Source: Sphingobium sp. AP50 (lineage in GTDB: Bacteria > Pseudomonadota > Alphaproteobacteria > Sphingomonadales > Sphingomonadaceae). Taken from it: DNA of 41,275 nt. Shown in pieces: positions 14,481 to 22,652 of this stretch. Within the stretch, counting starts at the first letter, position 1, and the number at the start of each line of letters is the position of its first letter. Position numbers and translations under genes: made by a program. The DNA lies in NCBI RefSeq assembly GCF_900109095.1, contig NZ_FNYZ01000031.1, forward strand, positions 1 through 41,275, read 5' to 3'. Under the pieces are notes generated by a model. It was not told the DNA's origin. It searched no databases and saw only the letters and a program-made list of their open reading frames with translations.

Positions 14481-14827
14481 GGGTCCACCTTCTGTATAAG
14501 ACAAAGCCGGACTAATCATAGACCACCCACCGGCAAAGTCCAGATTGTGCAAGGCGTGGTGTGATCGAAGTCCAAAATCAAACAAGCGCGCGGCGAAGCC
14601 GCTCCTTTTTGCGCCGCCGATCCGTCTGCCCCGACTGGTGCAGCACAGCGCCCAGGTCGCCGCCCGCATGACATTTCCTTCCCGTCCACGTTGTTCCGCG
14701 AAGTGCTTGAGTGAGGGTAGGGGGAGTGGTAAGGGTAAGACGAAGAAGGATAGTACGCAGGATAGCACTACCGACATCATTGTAACACAATGCACTCGAT
14801 AGTGACCGCTGCACGGGGCTTGTAAAA
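14481..14827. other. Gene-free region before the mobilisation genes, candidate oriT
   Basis: 347 bases without a credible gene. The right half changes character: a purine-rich strand (about 14708-14762) is followed by the short inverted repeat CATTGT-AAC-ACAATG (14778-14792) and a GC-rich tail before the MobC-like gene. Relaxosome accessory and relaxase genes commonly lie directly beside oriT. I cannot identify a nick sequence, so the call rests on position and the local inverted repeat. Confidence 0.4.
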
Positions 14828-15436
14828 ATGGCGCATCTGACGTTGCGAATTGAAGATGACATTGCCGAAGCGATCGACATGCTGGCGAAGGCCGCAGGGA
14901 TGACCCGCAGCAAGTGGATCAGCCGTGCGATCCGTGATGCCTTGACCGCGCGCCCCGAAGAGGTTCGTGACGTTCCTCCGATGGAGGGGGTTTCCAAGAT
15001 GCTTTCACTTCGTTTCCCCGTCGAGGAATTGGCGGCGATGGAGCTGGTGGCACACAGCGCCGGGATGACCCGCGCCCAATGGATCAAGCGCACCTTGCGT
15101 TGGCAGCTTTGGGACAGGGCAGGGGAGTTGCGACTGATCCCCAGCAGCCACCGTTCGATCATAAAACTTGTGAGCCAGGTGCGCGCGATTGGGCGTTCAC
15201 TCAATCAGGCAGTCAAAGCGATGAATGCCGCTAACCGGCCTGAAAGCCTGCTTGAGGTTCACCGGGTTGCTGGTGAAGTCATCGCCATGGAGGGACGCCT
15301 TTCGTCCACCATCAATCAGGCCGCATCTGGCCTTACCGCTATCGCATCCGGCGAGGTCTATTACTGGACCGGACGCCAGCGGAGGCTTCCCGATTTGATC
15401 GGGACCGATCGCGTTTCCCATGAGATCGAGTCATGA
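14828..15436 (+). CDS. mobC: MobC-like relaxosome accessory protein with two RHH domains
   Basis: 202 residues. Two tandem ribbon-helix-helix-like units are visible: residues 1-40 (LTLRIEDDIAEAIDMLAKAAGMTRSKWI) and about 58-92 (LSLRFPVEELAAMELVAHSAGMTRAQWI). Their near-identical spacing suggests duplication. The C-terminal half contains IGRSLNQAVKAMNA, the pattern typical of MobC proteins. Such proteins bind oriT and help the relaxase open the strand. The gene overlaps the relaxase start by four bases (ATGA). Confidence 0.75.
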   Translation: MAHLTLRIEDDIAEAIDMLAKAAGMTRSKWISRAIRDALTARPEEVRDVPPMEGVSKMLSLRFPVEELAAMELVAHSAGMTRAQWIKRTLRWQLWDRAGELRLIPSSHRSIIKLVSQVRAIGRSLNQAVKAMNAANRPESLLEVHRVAGEVIAMEGRLSSTINQAASGLTAIASGEVYYWTGRQRRLPDLIGTDRVSHEIES

Positions 15437-16932
15437 ACCCGTTTGAGTTTTCCGAGCGGACCCTTGAGGATTTGGAGCGGGTGCAAGGGCCGCGCGGGAC
15501 AGGTCGCGGCAAGATCGACCGTCGCGGCAATCGTCGCCTTGAACGCGCTTTGGGGAGCATGTTGCGCACTCCCGCTGAACTGACGTTCTCCGGCGTTGGC
15601 CGTGTTTCGGACGCGCTTCGCCACCGGATCGCGGACAGCCATAGCGCCCGCAGTGCGCAGGCATTGCAGCGTCTCGACAGGACCGCCAAGCGAGCGCCGC
15701 AAGTGGTGGTGAAGATCACTAGCCGAATTCACGGTGCAGCCAGCACCCTTGGCGCGTTCACCTATGTTGGTCGTATCGGCATGTCCGATAAAGAGCCTCT
15801 TGGCGTCGAAACCAGCGAGGGCAAGCAGCTTATGAGCGCGCAGGAAATGATGGTCCTGGCGCGCGAGTGGCAGCAGTGGGAGCAGTCCGATGAAGCGCGC
15901 CGAAAAGGGGCAACCGCTATCGCTATGGTCTTTTCCATGCCCCCCGGCACCAACCCCGAAGCCGTGCGCGATGCCGTTCGCGACTTTGCCGAAAACGATA
16001 TGGCAAATCGTCGTTGGGTCATGGCGCTTCATACCGATGAGGCCCATCCTCATGTTCACCTTGTCATTGCCGGTCGCGACAATGACGGACGGCGTTTCAA
16101 CCCCAACCGGGAGTTTCTTCAGCATTGCCGTGAGCGGTTTGCGGAGAACCTTCGCGAGCGTGGGATAGATGCCGATGCCACCATAAGGATGACGCGCGGC
16201 TATCCAGCAAAGCAAGACCCGACGCCGGTTCTCAAGATGCGCGAGCGCGGGGCAGAACCGGAGGCTGACAAGGGGCGGGCCGACATGCTTGCGCCCACGT
16301 CCAATGCTGCCGAGAGGCGCCTTGCGGATCGTGAGCGGGAACGCTCCGCTACCGTCGAAAACCATGCAGCCGTTCGCGAGGTCTATGCGCGCGCCATTGC
16401 CGAGCTGGAGGCTCATGGCGGCGTTGATGAGGCCGAGAGGGCGAAGGCACTGCGCTCATTCGTGGACGGGATGGAGACACCCAAGAATGCCCGCGCGGAG
16501 ATTATCGAGCGCCTGAAATCAGGCGATGCGTTGCCCAAGGAATTTGAGAAGGACGCCGATCTTGAGCGGCTGAAATCGCGCGTTCAAAATCGTGAGGCTG
16601 ACCAACGGGCTGATGCCTTGGATCGTATCAAGCGCGCTACCGGCAAGGTCAAAGACGTGTCGGCCGAGTTGAAGGGCAAGGACGCAAAGGCGGGGGCAGG
16701 GGACAGCGAACCTTCCGTCTTTGACCGCATCCGAGCCAAGACAGCCGAGCTGCGGGACGGGCCATCCTCTCCCGATGCCGGCGCGGATCGCTCGCTGGCA
16801 AGCGCCCGCGATCGGCTTCAAGCTATGCAGCGCGATCTTGATAAGGCGATCAAGGATCGCGCCCAAAACCGGGATCGTGATCGCTCCCAGGACCGCAACC
16901 GTGATCGCGACAAGGAAGGACCGGGCCGATGA
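15433..16932 (+). CDS. MobP-type conjugative relaxase
   Basis: 499 residues. The histidine triad is unmistakable: H200-TDEA-H205-P-H207-V-H209-L. An upstream hydrophobic strand with KITSR (94-98) and FTYVGR (109-114) supplies the likely nucleophile Tyr111. The relaxase domain ends near residue 270. The rest is a long charged helical region, finishing in Asp/Arg-alternating low-complexity sequence. The protein would nick oriT, stay covalently bound to the 5' end and be delivered through VirD4 (22652-24709). The ATG overlaps the MobC-like gene and its stop overlaps the next gene. Confidence 0.88.
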   Translation: MNPFEFSERTLEDLERVQGPRGTGRGKIDRRGNRRLERALGSMLRTPAELTFSGVGRVSDALRHRIADSHSARSAQALQRLDRTAKRAPQVVVKITSRIHGAASTLGAFTYVGRIGMSDKEPLGVETSEGKQLMSAQEMMVLAREWQQWEQSDEARRKGATAIAMVFSMPPGTNPEAVRDAVRDFAENDMANRRWVMALHTDEAHPHVHLVIAGRDNDGRRFNPNREFLQHCRERFAENLRERGIDADATIRMTRGYPAKQDPTPVLKMRERGAEPEADKGRADMLAPTSNAAERRLADRERERSATVENHAAVREVYARAIAELEAHGGVDEAERAKALRSFVDGMETPKNARAEIIERLKSGDALPKEFEKDADLERLKSRVQNREADQRADALDRIKRATGKVKDVSAELKGKDAKAGAGDSEPSVFDRIRAKTAELRDGPSSPDAGADRSLASARDRLQAMQRDLDKAIKDRAQNRDRDRSQDRNRDRDKEGPGR

Positions 16933-17411
16933 CCGAGGACGACTTGTTCACCGCCTTGCTCGACCAGATCGGCACCCTTGCCGAAGGCGTCCAGGCCGTC
17001 ATGGAGAACCAGCAGTCGATATCGGCCAAGCTGGATGAGCAGGCCGCCAGCTTGGCAGCGATCGGCGTTGCAGTCGGGATGACCTATCTTGCATCGGGGT
17101 CGGAAACTCCGCTGCCTGTGGACGTGCTTGAGGACAAGGCGTTCGCTCGATTCCTTGCAAACTATCCAATCGACGGACCTCCGATCACAGGCAAGGCCAT
17201 CATGGAAGAGCATATAGCCCAACTCAACCAAGTTGATCCTACAAGGCTCGCAGCGGGCTTCCGCGACCTTGAGCGCCAGGCCAATATTTCGATGATGGAG
17301 CGCGTCAGAAACAGGCAGATCGAGCGGATGGCCCGTGAGCGCTATGGCGATTTAGAAAGTTTGGAGGTCAACCGGCAGCCAAACGTTGAAAGCCCGGAAG
17401 CTGATCGATGA
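16929..17411 (+). CDS. Hypothetical protein of the relaxase operon
   Basis: 160 residues, coupled to the relaxase by an ATGA overlap. The N-terminal part is a heptad-like helix (LDQIGTLAEGVQAVMENQQ), then a short hydrophobic patch and a basic C-terminal helix (MMERVRNRQIERMARERYG). No family is recognised. Its position suggests an accessory role in relaxosome assembly or delivery. Confidence 0.55.
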   Translation: MTEDDLFTALLDQIGTLAEGVQAVMENQQSISAKLDEQAASLAAIGVAVGMTYLASGSETPLPVDVLEDKAFARFLANYPIDGPPITGKAIMEEHIAQLNQVDPTRLAAGFRDLERQANISMMERVRNRQIERMARERYGDLESLEVNRQPNVESPEADR

Positions 17412-17421
17412 GATCGTCAGG

Positions 17422-17462
17422 ATATAAAGATCGGTTTATATGGTTGAGTCGACTCATTGACA
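17422..17462 (+). promoter_or_regulatory. Inverted repeat and palindrome before the methyltransferase operon
   Basis: ATATAAA (17422-17428)/TTTATAT (17435-17441) is followed by the palindrome GAGTCGACTC and a perfect -35-like TTGACA (17457-17462). A matching -10 at normal spacing is not evident. This stretch marks the change to AT-richer sequence and is the likely control region of the small DNA-binding protein and methyltransferase genes. Confidence 0.4.
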
Positions 17463-17512
17463 TTTGGGGTCATTCCGGGCACCAAACCGATAAGAACATC
17501 GGGAGAACGAAA

Positions 17513-17737
17513 ATGGTTCGCGCTCGTCAGATCGTAGGCATCAGCCTCCCTCCCGATACTGCCCAAGCCTTTAAGGCGGAAGCCCAACGGCGCCGGATGC
17601 CGCTTCGACAACTCTTCCAAGAGCTATGGGCGGGATATGATCCGTCAGCGCATGGTGCAGAATCAGCAATTTCAGTTAAAGCGCGCGCTTCTAGCGTGAC
17701 GAGGCAAGAGTGTAAGGTGGAGCAAAACGATGATTAA
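17513..17737 (+). CDS. Small DNA-binding-like protein upstream of methyltransferase
   Basis: 74 residues from the ATG at 17513 after CGGGAGA. The first half (IVGISLPPDTAQAFKAEAQRR followed by MPLRQLFQELW) has the strand-helix-helix look of a ribbon-helix-helix repressor. The tail is polar. It overlaps the methyltransferase start by eight bases, so the two are cotranslated. It may control the restriction-modification genes, as small controller proteins do in other systems; this is inference from position. Confidence 0.55.
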   Translation: MVRARQIVGISLPPDTAQAFKAEAQRRRMPLRQLFQELWAGYDPSAHGAESAISVKARASSVTRQECKVEQNDD

Positions 17738-19037
17738 AAACTCGGTCGCGGGGCTTCAACCCACCTCAATCGAACTTTTCGCTGGATGTGGCGGATTGGC
17801 TCTAGGTCTGCATCGGGCAGGATGGAACGGCCTGTTCGCTGTTGAACGGGACGCCATGGCTTTTGAGACGCTAGAGGCAAATCTGGTGGGCGACAGCGCA
17901 CCTTTTAAGGCGTTTGGGCAATGGCCGAGCTGGATGCCAAGGCAGAACACAGATTTGGTCGCACTATTAAGTGACGATAATTACCGAGAAAACCTCAGCA
18001 AACTTCGCGGCACGGTGGACTTGGTTGCTGGAGGTCCACCCTGCCAAGGGTTTTCTGTTGGAGGTAAGCGCGACGGTGAGGACGAGCGGAACTCGCTGGT
18101 TTACCGGATGCTCGATTTTGTCGAACTGGTCCAACCACGCGCCGTTCTGATTGAGAATGTCGAAGGAATGGCTAGGCGATTTGTGTCGAAGCCAGGTTCA
18201 GCAGGTGGGTCTGTCGCAGAAGACGCGATCGCCAAGCTTGAAGACCTTGGTTACATTGCGAGCTACCATCTTATAAACTCCGCCGATTTTGGGGTTCCGC
18301 AGGCTCGTAAGCGGGTTGCGATAATCGGTTTGTTGTCTCCGGCAATGTCCCGTCAAGCGTTGCATGAAATCACAGCCATCGCTTTGGCCGAAGCCGCTAA
18401 AGCGGTTCGCCTTGAGCATGGCTTGCCTGCCGACGGGAATATCTCGGTCAAGGACGCGATCGACGATCTTTCGAGTGCGCGCTTGGTTCCTAGCCCAGAT
18501 AGTCCCCGATTCAAGTCGGGTATCTATACCAGTGCGAAAAGCGCCTACGCAAAGCTAATGCGGGAGGGCGTTCCTAGTGGTGCAATCCCTGACTCACATC
18601 GTATGACGATACACGGCGAGACAGTCCGCGAGCTTTATGAACTGGCTCATAGCACACAGAAGCCAGGTCGCCTGTCCAAAGAATTTCTTCTGGCGAATGG
18701 AACTAAAAAAGATAAGAAGGTTCTTCTAGATTCTTCCGCTGTCGTTGCAACAATCACGACCCATCCTGATGAGTATATACATTACAAATTTCCTCGTAAT
18801 ATAACGGTGCGTGAAATGGCTAGGCTTCAGTCGTTCCCCGATCGTTTCACCTTTCATGGGCGCTACACAATCAATGGGCCTCGCAGGAAGTTTGATGTTG
18901 CCCGTTGTAGCCAGGTTGGGAACGCGGTGCCGCCATTGATGGGCGAAGGCTTGGGGCGAGCGATCCTGAAAATTTTCGAACAAGTGGGGGGCGCTCGTAG
19001 CTTTCGAAAATCTGCTCCAGTGAGCGTTGAAGCCTGA
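17730..19037 (+). CDS. DNA (cytosine-5) methyltransferase
   Basis: 435 residues with the C5-methyltransferase motif order. FAGCGG (17-22) binds S-adenosylmethionine, PPCQGFS (103-109) carries catalytic Cys105, ENVEG (142-146) follows, then ARKRVAIIG and, near the end, QVGNAVPP (motif X). The target recognition region lies between about residues 220 and 370, and the recognition site cannot be read from sequence. AAGGTGG precedes the ATG. It converges on a McrBC-like pair, so it probably protects host and plasmid DNA from that restriction complex. Base composition is more AT-rich than in the transfer genes. Confidence 0.93.
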   Translation: MIKNSVAGLQPTSIELFAGCGGLALGLHRAGWNGLFAVERDAMAFETLEANLVGDSAPFKAFGQWPSWMPRQNTDLVALLSDDNYRENLSKLRGTVDLVAGGPPCQGFSVGGKRDGEDERNSLVYRMLDFVELVQPRAVLIENVEGMARRFVSKPGSAGGSVAEDAIAKLEDLGYIASYHLINSADFGVPQARKRVAIIGLLSPAMSRQALHEITAIALAEAAKAVRLEHGLPADGNISVKDAIDDLSSARLVPSPDSPRFKSGIYTSAKSAYAKLMREGVPSGAIPDSHRMTIHGETVRELYELAHSTQKPGRLSKEFLLANGTKKDKKVLLDSSAVVATITTHPDEYIHYKFPRNITVREMARLQSFPDRFTFHGRYTINGPRRKFDVARCSQVGNAVPPLMGEGLGRAILKIFEQVGGARSFRKSAPVSVEA

Positions 19038-19043
19038 GAACAT

Positions 19044-19067
19044 GATCCGCCGCTAATGTGGCGGATC
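19044..19067. terminator. Bidirectional terminator between methyltransferase and mcrC-like gene
   Basis: The perfect stem GATCCGCC/GGCGGATC with an eight-base loop lies in the 66-base gap between the converging genes, six bases after the methyltransferase stop. Confidence 0.55.
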
Positions 19068-19103
19068 GGACTATCTGACTTCGGCAAACCGTTTCGCTCA
19101 GCC

Positions 19104-20399
19104 TCAGCTTGCCTGATTCCGATCAGGCGTGATCGGCGCGGCCACATGGCAAAGGGCGTTTACCAAATCATCATTTTGGTCCACTGACACGATCGCTATG
19201 TCAGGCATTCGATCCGTTGGCGTGATGCCGGATGGAAATAGAAGAAGTGCCTTTGGCTGTTGATCGGGGACATTATCCCAAATAGAAGAAAAGTCCCGAA
19301 GATACCCCAGCACCTTATAGATGCTGTCTCTAATATAAGCTGGATCTTCAGTTTCTTTGATTTCTATGAGCGCGCGCCTTTCACCTAATGGCGACGAAAA
19401 GCGGATAAGCATGTCTGGCCGTCGCTCCTGCGCCGAAATGCCTTTGTAGGTTTTGACAATCTCCATGTACTCAGACGTACTTTTGAAGATTCCACTTGGA
19501 ACTTGGTCAAAGTACAGTTCTGCTTTCAAACCACGCTCAGCGTCATGAAACGATGCAACGGCTGAGCGCCCACGCTGAATCAGTCCATATGAAACTGGAG
19601 GGCCAAACCCAAGCCCGGTTTCAACGGCTTGGATCACGAGGATTAGAGCATAAAGTTCAAAGAGGTCGTCGCTAGAAACCGGCGAGAGCCACCCTTTTTG
19701 CAGCAGCTCTACTATCTGTGCCCATTTCCCCCTTATTATTGAAGCATCAAAATCTTTCGCCAGCAATGCAAGTTTCGAATAGCGCGGATCGCGGTGACGG
19801 ATCGCAGTGTTAATCATTCGAGAACTTAAGCGATGCTCAAGCTCTACGCCTTGAATGTAAGTATTTGATAGCGCTTTCGTTGCTGCATCGCGGATTGCGG
19901 CAAACCGAACAGGCAATGCGCCAGTTCCTCGACGCGCCATCTCCGTTGAGGCGCTTACAATTCGCGTCAGAAACAATTTCAACAACCGGTTTTCTGGTAT
20001 ATCCGCCGACTTCTCGACGTGTTGGACAAGGTATCTTCCGCGAGGCACAGCGCCAGATAGGCGACCTAAAATGGTTTCTTGCCAGAGTACGCGACCTTTA
20101 AAAGTAGGCTCTACGGAAGGCGGAGAAGAACGAGAGCCATGTCCGAGTGCTCGAAGAAGAACTGGAAGGTCAGTAAATATGAAATTTTCAACCTCTGGTT
20201 GACTTAGCCAATATGCCGAAGCGAGCAATTCCACACTGCCGCCATGACTGTCCAATTTGTTGAGGAAGTCATGAACTTCCGTTTCATCAAGATCAGTGAA
20301 GTTTGGGAGAAACTCCAGATCACGCCCAGGTAGCAGGTAGCGTCCAGCACTGCGCGTATCGCAGATCAAACGCGCCCAAGCTTCTCTGCGCATCGCCAA
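19104..20399 (-). CDS. McrC-like PD-(D/E)XK restriction nuclease subunit
   Basis: About 431 residues. The C-terminal part has a PD-(D/E)XK core: RRPDM with Asp329, then ALIEIKE with Glu346 and Lys348, then YKVLGYLRDF (361-370), the helix that usually follows. The central ENRLLKLFL (136-144) resembles the McrC/DUF2357 helical region. McrC-type proteins are the nuclease partners of McrB AAA+ motors. The start is TTG at 20399 or ATG at 20393; neither has a clear ribosome site, and the gene begins one base after the McrB-like stop, so translation is probably coupled. AT-rich composition matches the rest of the cassette. Confidence 0.75.
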   Translation of the reverse strand: MAMRREAWARLICDTRSAGRYLLPGRDLEFLPNFTDLDETEVHDFLNKLDSHGGSVELLASAYWLSQPEVENFIFTDLPVLLRALGHGSRSSPPSVEPTFKGRVLWQETILGRLSGAVPRGRYLVQHVEKSADIPENRLLKLFLTRIVSASTEMARRGTGALPVRFAAIRDAATKALSNTYIQGVELEHRLSSRMINTAIRHRDPRYSKLALLAKDFDASIIRGKWAQIVELLQKGWLSPVSSDDLFELYALILVIQAVETGLGFGPPVSYGLIQRGRSAVASFHDAERGLKAELYFDQVPSGIFKSTSEYMEIVKTYKGISAQERRPDMLIRFSSPLGERRALIEIKETEDPAYIRDSIYKVLGYLRDFSSIWDNVPDQQPKALLLFPSGITPTDRMPDIAIVSVDQNDDLVNALCHVAAPITPDRNQAS

Positions 20400-20400
20400 T

Positions 20401-22104
20401 TCAGTCCACGGCGCCCGTGAATGTAGATAGCCTGTTAAGGCTCTCCTGGGGCAGAGCTGGCCAACCCAACGCAGTTGCGATTGCCGCCGCTATGTCGGCA
20501 GTTTGCTCATGCCTGCCTTCGAATTGCGGGAATAAATAGGACTCGAGTCCGACAAGGACTAGGCTCGCAGGATCGGTTTCAAATCGCCGCATTCGCTCAA
20601 TGAATCGAATGATGTCGAGAGGTATCGCTGGACCAACGCGGAGGCCAAGTCGGCCAAGGCCGACGCCGGACTCCACCGCAAAAATTGACGACAAAATGTT
20701 CAGAACGGCGTCATGCAAGGAGTTATCTTCTCCCAGAAGAACGGCAGCTCCGGTCGCAATAATTTGGCGATAATCTGCTTCGTTCGGAATAGCGATCTCG
20801 ATCACAGCCACGCGCCGAGAGAACGCGAATGACATTTGAAAAAGACTGGCTTTGTCAAAAGTATTCATAGTTCCAATCAAACGCCAAGAAGGGTCGAGAG
20901 GGTAAACATGAGCATCGCCATCTTGAGTATTCGCTTTACCCAAGACCACCCTTTTATAAGAGCCATCCTCTTGGCGCTTGCGGTATGGGAGCATGATGCT
21001 TTTCCATTTGCCGCCCAGCAAAGTGAACATTTCGCCAAAAGCTTTATCTATGTCCGCGCGATTCATTTCATCTATGACGAGCCACTTATTTGCTGCCATA
21101 GCTTCCGTGAAAACTCCCGGTATGAAGTCTAGCGGCTCTGCATCTCCCTCCGCCTGTGGAACCGGCATGTACCCACCAATTGTATGCACCGAGGTCCAGT
21201 CGGAAGTTGCCGTGACTACATCGTATGGTTGAGGGATGAGGCGGCATACAGTCTCGGCTAACTCTGTTTTACCTACTCCTGGCGCACCCATGAGGAGGAC
21301 GTGTTTTCCTGCCGCCAAAGCAGCGACCAACTTTTCGTATGCTGACTGCATCCCTTTGAGATCGCCCAAGTCGGGCACTGGCGGTAGAGATGAAAACCAA
21401 TCCACTTTGTCATCTAAGACATTCTGCTGAATCTCTCGCGCCTCATTGTTGGACGCACCTTCAATAAAGCCATCATCACCCGTTGCGGCAGGCAAATTTT
21501 GACCGTAGTATAGTAGAAGAATATCTTTTCCAAATTCGCGAATTGGTTCCAGCTGCTCGATCGCTGAATCTATCGCGCGGACGAGCGTCGCTACATCGTC
21601 GGTGATGCGCTGGATATTTTCATCGGTGGGTTCAGCAGCACGATATGTCATGAACTGCTCAAGCTGGCGGCTTACAGCACGCACAGACATGCCTTCCTCA
21701 CGCCACCAAATATCGGCGTCACCCCAATTCTTATATTGGAATCCGCGCTCTCTTTCGAGTGGATCGAATATGTCATTCAAACGACTTCGAAGGTAGGCTG
21801 CCGCTCTCCTTGGTTCGGCCTGTTCCGCGCGCGCTGCGCCTAAAAAAATGCCAGATATGATCTTCTGAGGATTGCTTCCGACTAACCAAAGGCGAACGTA
21901 GATCAGACCAAAAGAGTCATATTTATCGACGATCCCGGCGGGATAAATGTCCAGAAATCTAGAGGGAACGCCTGTCGGGAGATCGCGCTCGCCTAAGGCC
22001 CAATCAAATTTGTGCGTGGTTTCAAGGTGTTCGAGAAATGTCTCAAGCTCATCCTTGAGCGAGACACGATCATCCTCAACAAACGACGATATGAACACCT
22101 GCAC
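20401..22104 (-). CDS. McrB-like AAA+ restriction motor subunit
   Basis: About 567 residues from a GTG at 22104; the frame continues to an ATG at 22197. Counted from the GTG: Walker A GAPGVGKT at 273-280, Walker B WLVIDEMNR near 341-349, and GTMNTFDKASL near 411-421 followed by the Arg pair RR at 430-431. The MNT-x-D element is the McrB hallmark linked to GTP use. The N-terminal 240 residues are not recognised and should hold the DNA recognition domain. The GTG is preferred because AAGGGG lies before it, while the ATG at 22197 sits inside a perfect 13-bp inverted repeat without a ribosome site. It would drive the McrC-like nuclease. Confidence 0.78.
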   Translation of the reverse strand: MQVFISSFVEDDRVSLKDELETFLEHLETTHKFDWALGERDLPTGVPSRFLDIYPAGIVDKYDSFGLIYVRLWLVGSNPQKIISGIFLGAARAEQAEPRRAAAYLRSRLNDIFDPLERERGFQYKNWGDADIWWREEGMSVRAVSRQLEQFMTYRAAEPTDENIQRITDDVATLVRAIDSAIEQLEPIREFGKDILLLYYGQNLPAATGDDGFIEGASNNEAREIQQNVLDDKVDWFSSLPPVPDLGDLKGMQSAYEKLVAALAAGKHVLLMGAPGVGKTELAETVCRLIPQPYDVVTATSDWTSVHTIGGYMPVPQAEGDAEPLDFIPGVFTEAMAANKWLVIDEMNRADIDKAFGEMFTLLGGKWKSIMLPYRKRQEDGSYKRVVLGKANTQDGDAHVYPLDPSWRLIGTMNTFDKASLFQMSFAFSRRVAVIEIAIPNEADYRQIIATGAAVLLGEDNSLHDAVLNILSSIFAVESGVGLGRLGLRVGPAIPLDIIRFIERMRRFETDPASLVLVGLESYLFPQFEGRHEQTADIAAAIATALGWPALPQESLNRLSTFTGAVD

Positions 22105-22180
22105 CCCCTTGGGGTTTGGCGCTCCGCACGGCCCAACCCACGCGCCTGATATAGCGTGAGCACAGATTCGCCAAGGCAAG

Positions 22181-22215
22181 CCGCTGGATAGCGGCATTTA
22201 TGCGCTATCCAGCGG
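22181..22215. repeat. Perfect 13-bp inverted repeat at cassette edge
   Basis: CCGCTGGATAGCG (22181-22193) and CGCTATCCAGCGG (22203-22215) are separated by nine bases. It lies between the end of the type IV secretion operon and the McrB-like gene. It could terminate the leftward secretion transcript, act as an operator, or mark the border of the inserted defence cassette. Confidence 0.6.
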
Positions 22216-22262
22216 ATGATGCGTGTTACCGGCAGTCTATCATTGAGGTGATTTGACCGCTG

Positions 22263-22652
22263 CTAGCGTTCTAGATCCTTTGTCGTCTTTTCGGCCGCCG
22301 CGCGATGCTGGTCGCGGGTTTCATCCCGGCGCTGCTCGACCTCGCGGACGCGGGGCGCGCGGACCTCGCCACCACGTTCCAGCGTTTGCGCCACCGCCTC
22401 GCGCGCTGCCGCCTTCATGCGAGCGGCTTCCGGCGTGGCGCGACCATATTTCTGATCTATAGTCGCGTCGATCGCCGCGATCTGTTTTGCAGCCGGATTG
22501 GTTTTCTTGTCCTGCAACCTTTCGGCCTGCGTCATCTGCCGGAAATCCTGCGTCACTTGCCGATCGCGTTCCTGACGGACTGGATCGCGCCCGCCTGTTG
22601 ACCGATCGCTTGGACGCCCGCCCTCTGCGCGCTCTGTCCTTTCGTCTGCCAT
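22263..22652 (-). CDS. Hydrophilic hypothetical protein behind virD4
   Basis: 129 residues, extremely charged (Arg, Glu, Asp, Gln) and mostly helical, with no signal or membrane segment. Its start overlaps the virD4 stop by one base, so it is the last gene of the secretion operon. The central part contains AIDATIDQKYGRATPEAARMK. No family is recognised. A role with the coupling protein or relaxase is plausible from position only. Confidence 0.55.
   Translation of the reverse strand: MADERTERAEGGRPSDRSTGGRDPVRQERDRQVTQDFRQMTQAERLQDKKTNPAAKQIAAIDATIDQKYGRATPEAARMKAAAREAVAQTLERGGEVRAPRVREVEQRRDETRDQHRAAAEKTTKDLER

Noticed and set aside
14280..14795. A longer reading of the small membrane protein, extending to 14795
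   Set aside because: The extension lacks a ribosome site, is low-complexity and would fill the candidate oriT region, while AAGGTGG precedes the internal start at 14480.
15361..16416. 351-codon open frame antisense to the relaxase
   Set aside because: It overlaps the relaxase histidine triad and the MobC-like gene, shows no domain, and has a composition typical of an antisense shadow.
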